Assembly: GCF_900048895.1 (NCBI RefSeq)
Contig: NZ_LT160640.1
Coordinates: 186,001 to 250,000 of the forward strand
Source of the DNA: Neglectibacter timonensis
Lineage (GTDB): Bacteria; Bacillota; Clostridia; Oscillospirales; Acutalibacteraceae
DNA length: 64,000 nucleotides
Direction of reading: 5' to 3'
Within the stretch, counting starts at the first letter, position 1, and each line of letters opens with the position of its first letter. The notes under the pieces were generated by a model. It searched no databases. It saw only the letters and a list, made by a program, of their open reading frames with translations, and was not told where the DNA came from. Shown one piece after another: positions 17,306-26,495 of this stretch. The translations under genes were made by a program, and so were the position numbers.

Positions 17306-17494
17306 GGACGGACGCGCAGCGGCTGTCCGCGGAGGAAAGCTACCCCTGCACGGCGGCTTCTTCCGGAACTTGACAATATGGGTACAAGCGGACTTTCCGC
17401 TTTACACGAGGGGCATTGCCCCTGTGGGAGATACAGCTGAAATTTACTGCACGGCTGCATCGCGATCGACCACGAATTTTGGAGGTGCAAAAAA

Positions 17495-17920
17495 ATGGCT
17501 CAGAAGGTTACGGGCTTTATTAAGCTCCAGATTCCTGCCGGAAAAGCGACTCCGGCACCGCCTGTCGGCCCCGCGCTCGGCCAGCATGGCGTAAACATTA
17601 TGGCGTTTACCAAAGAATTCAACGAGCGTACCAAGAACGACGTGGGTCTTATCATCCCTGTCGTCATCACGGTCTATGCGGACCGCTCTTTCACGTTCAT
17701 CACGAAGACCCCTCCTGCCGCTGTCCTCATCAAGAAGGCCTGCGGAATCGAGTCGGCTTCCGGAGAACCCAATAAGAAAAAGGTTGCGAAGATCACCCGC
17801 GAGCAAGTGCAGAAGATCGCCGAGCAGAAGATGCCCGACCTGAACGCTGCCACCATCGAGACTGCTATGAGCATGATCGCCGGTACAGCCCGCAGCATGG
17901 GTATCGAAGTAGTAGATTAA
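17495..17920 (+). CDS. rplK: 50S ribosomal protein L11
   Basis: A 141-aa protein of the GTPase-associated centre. The N-terminal domain has the conserved proline-rich stretch [20 protein letters not shown]; the C-terminal rRNA-binding domain carries the RSMGIEV end. AGGTG lies about 10 nt upstream of the ATG. The 189-nt gap after nusG holds short GC-rich hairpins (for example arms 17409-17414 and 17418-17423) but no terminator-like T-run, so read-through from rpmG is likely; an L1-binding control site could be in this leader, which was not resolved. Confidence 0.97.
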   Translation: MAQKVTGFIKLQIPAGKATPAPPVGPALGQHGVNIMAFTKEFNERTKNDVGLIIPVVITVYADRSFTFITKTPPAAVLIKKACGIESASGEPNKKKVAKITREQVQKIAEQKMPDLNAATIETAMSMIAGTARSMGIEVVD

Positions 17921-17976
17921 TTCCCGGGTGGGAGGAAATCCTTTGATCCGATATTTACCACTGGAGGAAAGTGACA

Positions 17977-18669
<693 letters not shown>

Positions 18670-18688
18670 TTGAATTCTCCAAAGAGTG

Positions 18689-18717
18689 TTGACAAGCTCA
18701 GCACTCTATGCTATAGT
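18689..18717 (+). promoter_or_regulatory. promoter of rplJL
   Basis: Perfect TTGACA (18689-18694), a 17-nt spacer, and TATAGT (18712-18717) in the context TATGCTATAGT, nearly identical to the rpmG promoter -10 region. Confidence 0.85.
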
Positions 18718-18731
18718 ATATTGGCTGTCAA

Positions 18732-18871
18732 ACCAGAGACAGCAGGTGCGGCTTACAGGCCGCTCAAACGGTATTGACCGGCCTGCCGAGGAAAGACAAG
18801 CAGAGGAAAAAGTTTTTTTCAGCTTGCTTGATTGCGCCTTTCCGCGGCTTCTGCCGGGAAAGGCGTTTTTT
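18732..18871 (+). promoter_or_regulatory. L10 ribosomal protein leader with terminator
   Basis: The segment has the hallmark strands of the L10 leader: AGACAGCAGG near 18737 and CCTGCCGAGG at 18782-18791, which pair to form the closing helix of the L10(L12)4-binding fold. About 45 nt later a strong intrinsic terminator follows: arms 18835-18843 and 18857-18865 with an inner CGGC-TTCT-GCCG stem and TTTTTT (18866-18871). By analogy with the known family, bound L10 complex promotes termination and lowers rplJL expression when in excess. Confidence 0.85.
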
Positions 18872-18905
18872 GTACGTTCTATCACTCATCCGGAGGTGAA
18901 ATGAA

Positions 18906-19436
18906 TTGCCCAGCGAGAAAATTCTCGAACAGAAAAAGCAGCAGGTTGCAGAGCTCACCGAAGCCTTCAAGAAGGCCAATGTCGGCGTGCTCGTCAATTA
19001 CAGCGGCATCACTGTGGAAAAGGATACCAAGCTCAGAAAGCAGCTTCGTGAGGCGGGCTGCGAGTACAAGGTTGTGAAGAACACCTTGCTCTCTCTCGCG
19101 TTCAAGGAGGCCGGCATCGACGGTCTGGAGGAATTCCTGAACGGTACCACGGCTATCGCTTACAGCGAGAGTAGCTATGTGGACGCTCCGAAAATTCTTT
19201 CCGATTATGCAAAGGAGAACAACCAGTTCCAGGTGAAGGCGGGCTTTATCGACGGCGGCGCTGTCGACGCGGCCAGTATCGGCGAGTTGGCTCAGCTTCC
19301 CCCGAAGGAAGTCCTTTTGGCCCAGGTGCTCGGCGGCTTCAACGCCCCGATTCAGGGCTTTGCCAATGTGCTTAACGGCACCATTCGCGGCCTAGTGATT
19401 GCCCTCAATGCCATTGCTGAGAAACAGTCCGCTTAA
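18906..19436 (+). CDS. rplJ: 50S ribosomal protein L10
   Basis: A 176-aa stalk base protein that binds L7/L12 dimers. Recognisable stretches are KILEQKKQQVAELTEAF at the start, YKVVKNTLLSLAF and the C-terminal helix NVLNGTIRGLVIALNAIAEKQ, which docks L7/L12. The start is TTG, with GGAGGTGA at 18892-18899; an ATG at 18901 is in a different frame. The rare TTG start may add to low basal translation under leader control. Confidence 0.96.
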   Translation: MPSEKILEQKKQQVAELTEAFKKANVGVLVNYSGITVEKDTKLRKQLREAGCEYKVVKNTLLSLAFKEAGIDGLEEFLNGTTAIAYSESSYVDAPKILSDYAKENNQFQVKAGFIDGGAVDAASIGELAQLPPKEVLLAQVLGGFNAPIQGFANVLNGTIRGLVIALNAIAEKQSA

Positions 19437-19509
19437 AGTACAGGCGTCCCGCCGGATATGTTCCGGCAGAAAAATTGAATGATACTACTATTTTTGGAGG
19501 TACATTACC

Positions 19510-19887
19510 ATGTCTGAAAAGGTTACCAATCTGATTGAAGAAGTCAAGGCCCTCACTGTTCTGGAGCTCTCCGAGCTCGTTAAGGCTCTCGAGGAAGAGT
19601 TCGGTGTATCCGCCGCTGCTCCCGCTGCCGTTGCTGTGGCTGCTCCCGCTGCTGCTGCTCCTGTTGAGGAAGAGAAGACCGAGTTTGACGTTGTCCTGAA
19701 GGCTCCTGGTGCCAACAAGATCAACGTGATCAAGATTGTTAAGGAAGCCACCGGCCTGGGCCTGAAGGAAGCTAAGGCTATCGTTGACGCCGCTCCTAAG
19801 GCTGTCAAGGAAGCTGCATCCAAGGATGAGGCTGAGGCTCTCAAGGCTAAGCTGGTCGAGGCTGGCGCAGAAGTGGAACTGAAGTAA
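19510..19887 (+). CDS. rplL: 50S ribosomal protein L7/L12
   Basis: A 125-aa stalk protein. The N-terminal dimerisation helices ([20 protein letters not shown]), the Ala/Pro/Val-rich hinge, and the C-terminal factor-binding domain ([35 protein letters not shown]) are all present. Translation starts at ATG with TGGAGG about 8-9 nt upstream. A terminator closes the operon 51 nt downstream. Confidence 0.98.
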   Translation: MSEKVTNLIEEVKALTVLELSELVKALEEEFGVSAAAPAAVAVAAPAAAAPVEEEKTEFDVVLKAPGANKINVIKIVKEATGLGLKEAKAIVDAAPKAVKEAASKDEAEALKAKLVEAGAEVELK

Positions 19888-19937
19888 GTTTTCTTACCAG
19901 TCAAATAAGCAGATGCTTTATAGTAATCTGTTGGAGT

Positions 19938-19980
19938 AAAAAACCGCGGAAAGGTGATTTTTCACCTGCTGCGGTTTTTT
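19938..19980 (+). terminator. terminator of rplJL
   Basis: Outer stem arms 19938-19947 and 19971-19980 (AAAAAACCGC/GCGGTTTTTT) with an inner hairpin at 19953-19966; the 3' arm ends in a T-run. Confidence 0.88.
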
Positions 19981-20011
19981 CTTCATGGAAAATAGACTGG
20001 AATCGTAAATA

Positions 20012-20208
20012 AGATACGTCCCTATGGCAGATCAAAGCTGCCAGATATAAGGGGAGCCCTTTGATACAAGATTACAAATCTCAAAAGAACAGTCTCAATG
20101 TAAGCGGCCTACACCATTTTTATATGAGAATGTAGTCCCAGCGGCTCAGTATCTGAAATGCATGAAAAGAAAGTCAAGACGCCTGATACTGTCGGCGTCT
20201 TGTTTTTT
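20012..20208 (+). ncRNA. candidate structured small RNA
   Basis: No protein gene is seen between rplL and 20604 (716 nt). Within it a potential RNA is bounded by a closing helix (AGATAC at 20012-20017, GTATCT at 20149-20154), contains smaller hairpins (GGCAG...CTGCC near 20025-20042; CTACA...TGTAG near 20110-20135) and ends in a strong terminator (20175-20208). No clear promoter was found and no known family (6S, SRP, tmRNA, RNase P) was recognised, so this is tentative. Confidence 0.28.
20175..20208 (+). terminator. intrinsic terminator without an upstream ORF
   Basis: A 9-bp perfect stem (CAAGACGCC at 20175-20183, GGCGTCTTG at 20194-20202) is followed by TTTTTT (20203-20208). No coding region precedes it except rplL, which has its own terminator. 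Confidence 0.8.
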
Positions 20209-20508
20209 ATGCGGATCAACTGCGTTTCTGTGTCGTTACAGAAATCTTTCTTTTCCTATACGTAGTGACAATGTTTTCAGGTGGATCATATTTCCTGGAC
20301 TCCTATTGCTTGAATTTTTCTTTTTCTTTATTCTAAGTGGTCTGTCATGAACGACTCGGAATAAAAAGCGAGAGCAGGTGACAAATTTGTTATGTGGATT
20401 ATAATCACGTAAGGTCTTCCGCGTTGTGCTATTCTACCGGAAAGTACTGCGAATTCTACTACATTTTGAAGAAGTTTATGAACAGTCTGTTAATAATGGA
20501 AATATACC

Positions 20509-20537
20509 TTGCAATACTGATAATAGCATGCTAAAAT
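20509..20537 (+). promoter_or_regulatory. promoter of the 20604 gene
   Basis: TTGCAA (20509-20514), a 17-nt spacer, and TAAAAT (20532-20537). It lies directly before the phased repeats at 20537-20573. Confidence 0.6.
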
Positions 20538-20573
20538 GTAACCAAATTGTAATAGTTGTAATCAAAGTGTAAT
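20537..20573 (+). repeat. four phased TGTAAY direct repeats (candidate operator)
   Basis: TGTAAC at 20537 and TGTAAT at 20548, 20557 and 20568 recur at 11, 9 and 11 nt, that is on one face of the helix. They start at the end of the -10 box and cover the predicted transcription start, an arrangement typical of a repressor or a response-regulator array. The cognate regulator is unknown. Confidence 0.5.
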
Positions 20574-20603
20574 TGATGACGAAGAAATAAGGGAAGTGCA
20601 AAT

Positions 20604-20972
20604 ATGAGCCGTACATTAAAAAACTTTCTGACATTCTTTTTGGTTTTGGTTCTCACAGTGGTAACGGTGACAGCGCTGAGTCTGGCGACCCAGGCAAAAA
20701 CAGAGACTGCGGCGGCGGAGTATACGGAGAGGCTGGAAACTGTACAGAAAGAAGAGACTGCTAAATTGACTGCGGTAGTGCCGGAAAAGGAATCACTGAA
20801 CTTTTGGGCCTGTGCAGGTTGTTTTCTCCTTTTGCTGTCTATTCCTGCGGGGGGCGGGATCCTTTATATCAGGGCCAGGAGAAAGGGCCGCTCACCGGAA
20901 AAGGATGCAGCCAGACGCTATAGCCCCCGTTCCGATATGACTTTTCGCACAACAGCAAGATCCAGAGTATAA
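20604..20972 (+). CDS. small two-span membrane protein, unknown
   Basis: A 122-aa protein with an N-terminal hydrophobic segment (FLTFFLVLVLTVVTVTALSLA), a charged extracytoplasmic stretch of about 40 residues (QAKTETAAAEYTERLETVQK...), a second span (WACAGCFLLLLSIPAGGGILYI) and a basic C-terminal tail (RARRKGRSPEK...). The ATG is preceded by AAGGGAAG. It has its own promoter, operator-like repeats and terminator, so it is a regulated single-gene unit. No family was recognised. Confidence 0.6.
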   Translation: MSRTLKNFLTFFLVLVLTVVTVTALSLATQAKTETAAAEYTERLETVQKEETAKLTAVVPEKESLNFWACAGCFLLLLSIPAGGGILYIRARRKGRSPEKDAARRYSPRSDMTFRTTARSRV

Positions 20973-21002
20973 GGGTTTTCGTCCTTTCATATTTTACCTG
21001 AG

Positions 21003-21034
21003 GGAACGTTGCAGATTTATTTCTGTAACGTTCC
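21003..21034 (+). terminator. terminator after the 20604 gene
   Basis: Arms 21003-21010 (GGAACGTT) and 21027-21034 (AACGTTCC) with an inner CAG/CTG extension, followed by TTTGTTTT. Confidence 0.8.
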
Positions 21035-21194
21035 TTTGTTTTATGAATGCAGACGCTGTTTTTTCAGAATCTGCAATCTCTTTTCGGGTTTTGGAAGACT
21101 GTATGTGTCAAAGGAAAATTCTGCATTTTTCAGAGAAGTCCTGGCTGCCGGGAGAACAGCTTTCAGGAATACAAGAGAAAATTTTGGAAAACGA

Positions 21195-21223
21195 TTGACA
21201 AAATACTATTTTTTTCTTATATT
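21195..21223 (+). promoter_or_regulatory. promoter of potABCD
   Basis: Perfect TTGACA (21195-21200), a 17-nt spacer, and TATATT (21218-21223). The predicted start near 21230 gives a leader of about 180 nt before potA. The rest of the 21035-21194 gap holds no recognised feature. Confidence 0.8.
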
Positions 21224-21229
21224 TATCTC

Positions 21230-21361
21230 ATTGCGTTTGCATCTGAAAAAGAAGGTCCGCTCCGGGAGGTAACAGTGGACCCGTATAAAAGCGGCCCTGC
21301 TTCTTTGCCGCGGTTTTCATCCTATACGCCGGGCGCGCCCGTATCTGCGGGTGCCCTTTTT
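21230..21361 (+). promoter_or_regulatory. potABCD leader with terminator-like hairpin
   Basis: Three potential hairpins lie in the leader: GGTCC...GGACC (about 21256-21283), GCGGC...GCCGC followed by GGTTTT (about 21298-21315), and a strong GC-rich hairpin (about 21331-21356) directly followed by TTTTT (21357-21361), which looks like an intrinsic terminator 50 nt before the potA start. This is the layout of an attenuator or riboswitch-type leader; no known riboswitch class was recognised. Confidence 0.5.
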
Positions 21362-21411
21362 CTGTGTAGGGGAAAAAATTCGTTCTCATCCTTTGCGGGA
21401 GGCAATCATTC

Positions 21412-22653
21412 ATGAGCAGGGCCGGGTTATGTGTGAATAACATAAGACACGCAACTAAATTTTGGCGCGGTCCGCCGCGCCGCCGCAAAGGGGATGCATC
21501 AGAATTGGAAAACACCATTATTTCTCTCAAGGACATCGCTGTCTCGTTTGATGGAGAGCAGGTGCTCAAAAGCTTCAATCTCGACATCCGGGATGGAGAA
21601 TTTGTCACGCTGCTGGGCCCTTCCGGGTGCGGGAAGACCACCGTGCTGCGGACAATTGGAGGCTTCATCACACCGGATTCCGGCGAGGTCTTTTTTAATG
21701 GGAAGAAAATCAACGATCTGCCGCCGCATAAGCGGGCGGTGAACACCATCTTCCAGAAGTATGCGCTGTTCCCGCATCTGAACGTGTACGACAACATTGC
21801 GTTCGGCATGCGTTTGAAGGGAAAGAGCGAAAAGGAAGTAAAGCAGACCGTACACGAGATGTTGGCTATGGTAAACCTTACTGGGTATTCCCACCGGGGA
21901 ATCGGCCAGCTTTCCGGCGGACAGCAGCAGCGTGTGGCCATTGCCAGGGCCCTGGCCAATGAGCCCAAAGTTCTTCTGCTGGACGAGCCTCTGGGTGCGT
22001 TGGATTTAAAGCTGCGCAAAGATATGCAGGTTGAGCTGAAAAAAATTCAGCAGCAGACAGGTATTACCTTCCTGTTTGTTACCCATGACCAGGAAGAAGC
22101 TCTCTCCATGTCGGATACCGTAGTTGTAATGGACGGCGGCGTGATCCAGCAGATCGGCACGCCTACTGATATCTATAACGAACCGAAAAATGCTTTTGTA
22201 GCGGACTTTATCGGGGAATCGAACATTCTGGATGGCCTGATGCTGGAAGATTACACGGTAAAGTTTGCAGGGCATAAATTCAAATGCCTGGACAGCGATT
22301 TTGGTAAAAATAAGCCGGTGGACGTGGTAATACGCCCGGAGGATATTGACGTGGTAGAGCCGGATTCCACCCATATCACGGGCGATGTGACAAATGTCAC
22401 CTTCAAGGGAGTGCACTATGAAATCATTGTGGATGTGGCCGGCTTCAAATGGATGATCCAGTCCACGGACTGCCGGGAGGTGGGGGAGCGTATCGGCCTT
22501 TCCCTGGGACCGGATGACATTCACGTGATGGAAAAATCGGAATACTCCGGTACCTTTGGCGACTACAGCACCTTCAGCGATGAGATGGAGGAGGACATCA
22601 ACGCTTCGGAAGAGGCCTCTGAGGAAGAGGAGGGGGCGGCAGATGAAATCTAA
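21412..22653 (+). CDS. potA: spermidine/putrescine ABC transporter ATPase
   Basis: A 413-aa ATPase of the polyamine importer. Walker [11 protein letters not shown]-loop, signature [15 protein letters not shown], Walker [13 protein letters not shown] and switch His (VTHDQEEAL) are present, followed by a C-terminal TOBE-like regulatory region and an acidic end ([14 protein letters not shown]). The ATG at 21412 has GGGAGG 9 nt upstream, but homologues begin near [10 protein letters not shown], for which a TTG at 21505 is available; the 31-residue basic N-terminal extension may therefore be spurious. Operon potABCD, all overlapping. Confidence 0.94.
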   Translation: MSRAGLCVNNIRHATKFWRGPPRRRKGDASELENTIISLKDIAVSFDGEQVLKSFNLDIRDGEFVTLLGPSGCGKTTVLRTIGGFITPDSGEVFFNGKKINDLPPHKRAVNTIFQKYALFPHLNVYDNIAFGMRLKGKSEKEVKQTVHEMLAMVNLTGYSHRGIGQLSGGQQQRVAIARALANEPKVLLLDEPLGALDLKLRKDMQVELKKIQQQTGITFLFVTHDQEEALSMSDTVVVMDGGVIQQIGTPTDIYNEPKNAFVADFIGESNILDGLMLEDYTVKFAGHKFKCLDSDFGKNKPVDVVIRPEDIDVVEPDSTHITGDVTNVTFKGVHYEIIVDVAGFKWMIQSTDCREVGERIGLSLGPDDIHVMEKSEYSGTFGDYSTFSDEMEEDINASEEASEEEEGAADEI

Positions 22654-23467
22654 CTCCAAAGCGCTCTCCGCGCCCTACACGATCTGGATGACAGTGTTTA
22701 TTGTGCTGCCCATGCTGCTGGTGGGCTATTTTGCCCTCACTGACAGGGCTGGGAATTTTACTTTGGAGAACCTGCTGAGCGTGGGGCAGTATTCCAATGT
22801 GTTTCTGCGTTCTATTTGGCTGGGGGCCCTGGCTACGCTGATCTCCCTGCTGCTGGGTTATCCGCTGGCCTATATCATTTCCAAAATGAGCGTGAAGCGT
22901 CAGAGTATGATGGTGATGCTGGTCATGCTGCCCATGTGGATGAATTTTTTGCTTCGTACTTACGCATGGATGTCCCTGCTGGAGGACAACGGCCTAATCA
23001 ATGCTGCCTTAGCCGCAGTGGGCCTGCCCCGGGTGCATATGATCAACACTGCGGGCGCCGTGGTGCTGGGCATGGTATACAACTACATCCCTTATATGAT
23101 CCTTCCCCTCTACTCCGTACTGACCAAAATCGACCAGAATGTCATTGAGGCTGCACAGGATTTGGGAGCTAATGACCGCAAGGTATTTCTAAAAGTAGTG
23201 CTGCCAATGAGTATGCCCGGTGTGATCTCCGGCGTGACCATGGTGTTTGTGCCCGCCGTGAGTACTTTCATCATCTCTAAGATGCTGGGCGGGGGAGGAA
23301 ATCTTTTGATCGGCGACCTGATCGACATGCAGTTCCTGGGCAGCGCTTACAATCCCAACCTGGGTTCTGCCATTTCTCTGGTGCTAATGGTGATCATTTT
23401 GATCTGTATGGGGATCATGAACCAGTTCGATGATGGAGAAAATGTAGGGGGAGGCGTGATGATATGA
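22643..23467 (+). CDS. potB: spermidine/putrescine ABC transporter permease PotB
   Basis: A 274-aa inner-membrane permease with about six spans. The EAA loop reads [18 protein letters not shown] (about residues 168-185). The ATG at 22643, with GGAGG upstream, overlaps the end of potA by 11 nt; the open frame extends further upstream, but that extension lies within potA. It pairs with PotC to form the channel. Confidence 0.94.
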   Translation: MKSNSKALSAPYTIWMTVFIVLPMLLVGYFALTDRAGNFTLENLLSVGQYSNVFLRSIWLGALATLISLLLGYPLAYIISKMSVKRQSMMVMLVMLPMWMNFLLRTYAWMSLLEDNGLINAALAAVGLPRVHMINTAGAVVLGMVYNYIPYMILPLYSVLTKIDQNVIEAAQDLGANDRKVFLKVVLPMSMPGVISGVTMVFVPAVSTFIISKMLGGGGNLLIGDLIDMQFLGSAYNPNLGSAISLVLMVIILICMGIMNQFDDGENVGGGVMI

Positions 23468-24282
23468 AAAAAGCAGGCTCCCGTATTTACACCTTTCTGA
23501 TTTTTCTCTTTTTATACGCGCCGATTCTGGTGCTCATCGTATTTTCTTTCAATGATACGGAGACGGCCAGCCGCACTGTGTGGAGCGGCTTCTCCCTTAA
23601 ATGGTATCAGAAGCTGTTCCAGGACAGACTGATTTTGGAGGCGCTGCGCAACACCCTGATTATAGCTATAGCGGCGGCGGTAGCCTCTACCGTACTGGGC
23701 ACCATGGCGGCCATAGGCATCAATTCCATGAAAAAGCTGCCCAGGCGCATTATGATGAATGTTACAAATTTTCCTATGGTAAACCCTGAAATTGTAACCG
23801 GCGTTTCTTTGATGCTGCTGTTTGTGTTCGCAGTGGGATTATTCGGCGGCAGATCCCTGGGAATGGGTTCGTTAATTGCCGCACACATCACTTTCTGTCT
23901 GCCCTATGTGATTCTTTCGGTACTACCGAAGCTCAGGCAGATGGATCCGAATCTTTATGAGGCGGCGCAGGATTTGGGATGTCCGCCGGTAAAGTCTTTT
24001 TTCCGTGTGGTGCTTCCGGAGATCATGCCCGGCATTGTCACTGGGATGATCATGGCGTTCACCCTGTCGATAGATGATTTTGTTATCAGCTATTTTACCA
24101 GCGGCACCACCCAGACGCTGCCCATCTATATCTATTCTATGACGCGTAAACGCATCAGCCCGGAGATCAATGCCCTTTCCACAGTGCTGTTTGCTGTGGT
24201 AATGGTGCTGCTTATTGTAGTGAACACCCGACAGGCCAGGGAAAAGCGCACCGTCGACCAGGGAGAGGAGGAGGCAGCATGA
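23464..24282 (+). CDS. potC: spermidine/putrescine ABC transporter permease PotC
   Basis: A 272-aa permease with an N-terminal span (TFLIFLFLYAPILVLIVFSF) and the FNDTETA motif just after it, common in PotC proteins. The EAA loop is YEAAQDLGCPPVKSFFRVV (about residues 163-181), followed by SIDDFVISYFTSG, a characteristic PotC sequence. It overlaps potB and potD by 4 nt on either side, so translation of the set is coupled. Confidence 0.95.
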   Translation: MKKAGSRIYTFLIFLFLYAPILVLIVFSFNDTETASRTVWSGFSLKWYQKLFQDRLILEALRNTLIIAIAAAVASTVLGTMAAIGINSMKKLPRRIMMNVTNFPMVNPEIVTGVSLMLLFVFAVGLFGGRSLGMGSLIAAHITFCLPYVILSVLPKLRQMDPNLYEAAQDLGCPPVKSFFRVVLPEIMPGIVTGMIMAFTLSIDDFVISYFTSGTTQTLPIYIYSMTRKRISPEINALSTVLFAVVMVLLIVVNTRQAREKRTVDQGEEEAA

Positions 24283-25463
24283 AGAGACTGTTTTCCTGCC
24301 TGACGGTTTTCCTTCTTGCCGCGTTTTGCGGCATAGCGGCTTTGGGCGCGGAGGAGGAGAAAGCTCCCAGCCGGGGTGTGACAATCAATGTATATAACTG
24401 GGGGGAATACATTGCCAATGGTACGGATGAATCCATGGATGTAAATGCGGAGTTTACCCGCCGTACAGGCATTCAAGTGAATTATACCACCTTTGACAGC
24501 AACGAGTCCCTTTATTCCAAGCTGGCCGGGGGCGGTGCGGATTATGATATTATTATTCCCTCTGACTACATGATTTCCAAGCTCATTGATCAGGGCATGC
24601 TGGCAGAGCTGGACTTTTCCAATATCCCCAATTTTCAGTATATCGATGAGGAATTCCGAAACCCGGATTACGACCCGGAAAACAAATTTTCCGTTCCCTA
24701 TACCTGGGGGGTGGTAGGACTTTTTTACAATACGGATTATATTGAAGAGGAAATCACCAGTTGGTCTGCTCTGTGGGATGACCGGTACGCAGGGAAAATG
24801 CTGATGTTTGATAATCCCAGGGATTCCTTTGCTATCGCCCAATTCCGTCTGGGACAGTCCCTGAACACAACTGATCCTGAGGATTGGAAAGCGGCTGCAG
24901 AACTGCTCAAACAGCAGAAACCATTGGTACAGGCCTACGTCATGGATCAAATCTTCGACAAGATGGAGAGCGGCGAGGCATGGCTGGGACCCTACTATTC
25001 CGGTGATGCGGCCATCCTGGTGGAAAATAATGACAATATCAAGTTTGTGGTTCCCGAGGAGGGTACCAACTATTTTGTAGACGGCATCTGTATTCCTGCA
25101 ACCTCCAACCGCAAAGAGGAAGCGGAGGAATACATTGATTTTCTCTGTGATCCGGAAATCGCAGGAGCGAATATGGACTATATCGGGTATTCCACACCGG
25201 AGACTGCAGCTAAGGAGTATATGGATGAGGAGATGGTGAACAGCCCTATTCATTACCCTGATGTGGAAACCCTTGCACGGACCCAAGTGTTTATCAACCT
25301 GCCGGACGATACCAGCAAGCTGGTGGATAAATTATGGGCGGAAGTGAAAATGGGCGGACCCGGCGAGTCAGCGGTCCTGGTGGCTATCATATTGGGCTTT
25401 CTAGCCGTCTATGTGGCGATTGTTATCTATAAGCGCCGGAAGTTCAAACGAGAAATGTCGTAA
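24279..25463 (+). CDS. potD: spermidine/putrescine-binding protein, C-terminally membrane-anchored
   Basis: A 394-aa periplasmic-type binding protein that delivers polyamines to PotBC. The start (VTINVYNWGEYIANG) and the acidic/aromatic ligand residues along DYDIIIPSDYM, PYTWGVVGLFYNTD and WLGPYYSGDAA are typical of PotD/PotF. The signal sequence (MKRLFSCLTVFLLAAFCGIAALGA) has no convincing lipobox Cys at a cleavage site, although a Cys occurs within the hydrophobic core. Instead a C-terminal transmembrane helix (VLVAIILGFLAVYVAIVIY) is followed by basic residues (KRRKFKREMS). This suggests tethering by a helix rather than by lipid. Confidence 0.92.
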   Translation: MKRLFSCLTVFLLAAFCGIAALGAEEEKAPSRGVTINVYNWGEYIANGTDESMDVNAEFTRRTGIQVNYTTFDSNESLYSKLAGGGADYDIIIPSDYMISKLIDQGMLAELDFSNIPNFQYIDEEFRNPDYDPENKFSVPYTWGVVGLFYNTDYIEEEITSWSALWDDRYAGKMLMFDNPRDSFAIAQFRLGQSLNTTDPEDWKAAAELLKQQKPLVQAYVMDQIFDKMESGEAWLGPYYSGDAAILVENNDNIKFVVPEEGTNYFVDGICIPATSNRKEEAEEYIDFLCDPEIAGANMDYIGYSTPETAAKEYMDEEMVNSPIHYPDVETLARTQVFINLPDDTSKLVDKLWAEVKMGGPGESAVLVAIILGFLAVYVAIVIYKRRKFKREMS

Positions 25464-25495
25464 CGTAAGCAAGGAGAGAAGCGAAATCCTTCTAA

Positions 25496-25535
25496 AAAAG
25501 ATCCGGGCCGCAAGAAATTGCGGCCCGGATCTTTT
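25496..25535. terminator. terminator of potABCD
   Basis: An 18-bp perfect stem (25496-25513 and 25518-25535) with a GAAA tetraloop; A-rich 5' side and T-rich 3' side make it usable in both directions between convergent genes. Confidence 0.92.
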
Positions 25536-25583
25536 CACTGGGCAGAAGCAGCATCCTTCATCCGGTAACGCTCTAAGAGGTCT

Positions 25584-25613
25584 CCTATCTGCGGGAGTCT
25601 TCCCGCAGATAGG
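25584..25613 (-). repeat. 13-bp hairpin across the 3' end of the amidohydrolase gene
   Basis: Perfect inverted repeat (25584-25596 and 25601-25613) that overlaps the stop codon at 25585-25587 of the leftward gene. There is no T-run after it on the minus strand, so it is more likely a 3' mRNA-stabilising structure than a terminator. Confidence 0.5.
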
Positions 25614-26472
25614 GTTCCTCAACGGCTTCTGAAATCAGAAGCCGATACTTTTGGGGATGCCGGTAAGCGTTTCCATGGATTTCATGACTGCGATAGGCGC
25701 GCAGCTTTTTCATAGGGAAAATGGCCAGATAAACTCCCTCTTCCTCACCGGCTTCTACAACCAGTGTGTCCCGAGGACCAATGCAGCCGGATGAGGTTTT
25801 GCCGTAAGCGATACCGTCGAAAGCGGAGGAATGGCCGTTGCAGTCCGGTTGTCCTATGGCGTAATTTGCGGTGGCGATCCCTACCATGTTTTCAAAGGCC
25901 CGGCTTCTCAGTTGGGAAAGCCGGTTTGGCTCCATGGGACAGGCATTGGGCACTAAGATGACCTCAGCACCCTTGAGCATCAGAATTCTGGCGCTTTCTG
26001 GGAATTCCCGGTCATAACAGATCATGGCGCCCAATTTTACATTGCCAGTGGCTGTGTTCAGATCTGCCACATAAAAATCATTGCCAGGGGTCAGGTTCCG
26101 CTCAGCTTCAAAATCACAGGTGTGGACTTTAGAGTAGGTCAGTACCACTTTTCCGTGCCGGTCAAAGACAGTGAGCGTGTTTCTGGGCAAAGGGTCGTAT
26201 TCCTCCAGATAGGTGATTCCCACGGCCATGTCCAGCTCAGCTGCCAGAGCTCGGAAAGCCTGTACAAAAGGGCTGCCATAGGATACGGCGCCCTGTTTCA
26301 GTTTCTCCACATCGGGATTGACGGAATAACCGTTGTTCCACATTTCTGGAAAGAGAGCGAGGTCCGCACCCATTTGTTTCGCCTGTCTGCAGAAGGCGAG
26401 CCCCTTTTTCAGGTTTTCCTCCTGGTTCTTTTCCGCAGTCATCTGCAGCAGTGCAACTCGAAAAAAGTTCAT
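25585..26472 (-). CDS. carbon-nitrogen hydrolase (nitrilase superfamily)
   Basis: A 295-aa amidase. The Glu-Lys-Cys triad is visible: Glu in LALFPEMW (about residue 47), Lys in YSKVHTCDF and Cys in GAMICYDREFPESARILM. The family hydrolyses amides or N-carbamyl compounds; N-carbamoylputrescine amidase is one member, and the pot operon next door makes that suggestive, but the substrate cannot be read. The ATG at 26472 is preceded by GGAAAGGA; the longer open frame upstream belongs to a different, possibly broken, reading frame. Confidence 0.88.
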   Translation of the reverse strand: MNFFRVALLQMTAEKNQEENLKKGLAFCRQAKQMGADLALFPEMWNNGYSVNPDVEKLKQGAVSYGSPFVQAFRALAAELDMAVGITYLEEYDPLPRNTLTVFDRHGKVVLTYSKVHTCDFEAERNLTPGNDFYVADLNTATGNVKLGAMICYDREFPESARILMLKGAEVILVPNACPMEPNRLSQLRSRAFENMVGIATANYAIGQPDCNGHSSAFDGIAYGKTSSGCIGPRDTLVVEAGEEEGVYLAIFPMKKLRAYRSHEIHGNAYRHPQKYRLLISEAVEEPYLREDSRR

Positions 26473-26495
26473 TTGTTCTTTCCTTTCCAGACAGT

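Noticed and set aside
20162-20350. 62-codon hydrophobic ORF
   Set aside because: It overlaps the terminator at 20175-20208 and has no ribosome binding site, so translation is unlikely.
24132-25286. Minus-strand open frame over potD
   Set aside because: Shadow of the binding protein gene; no family resemblance.
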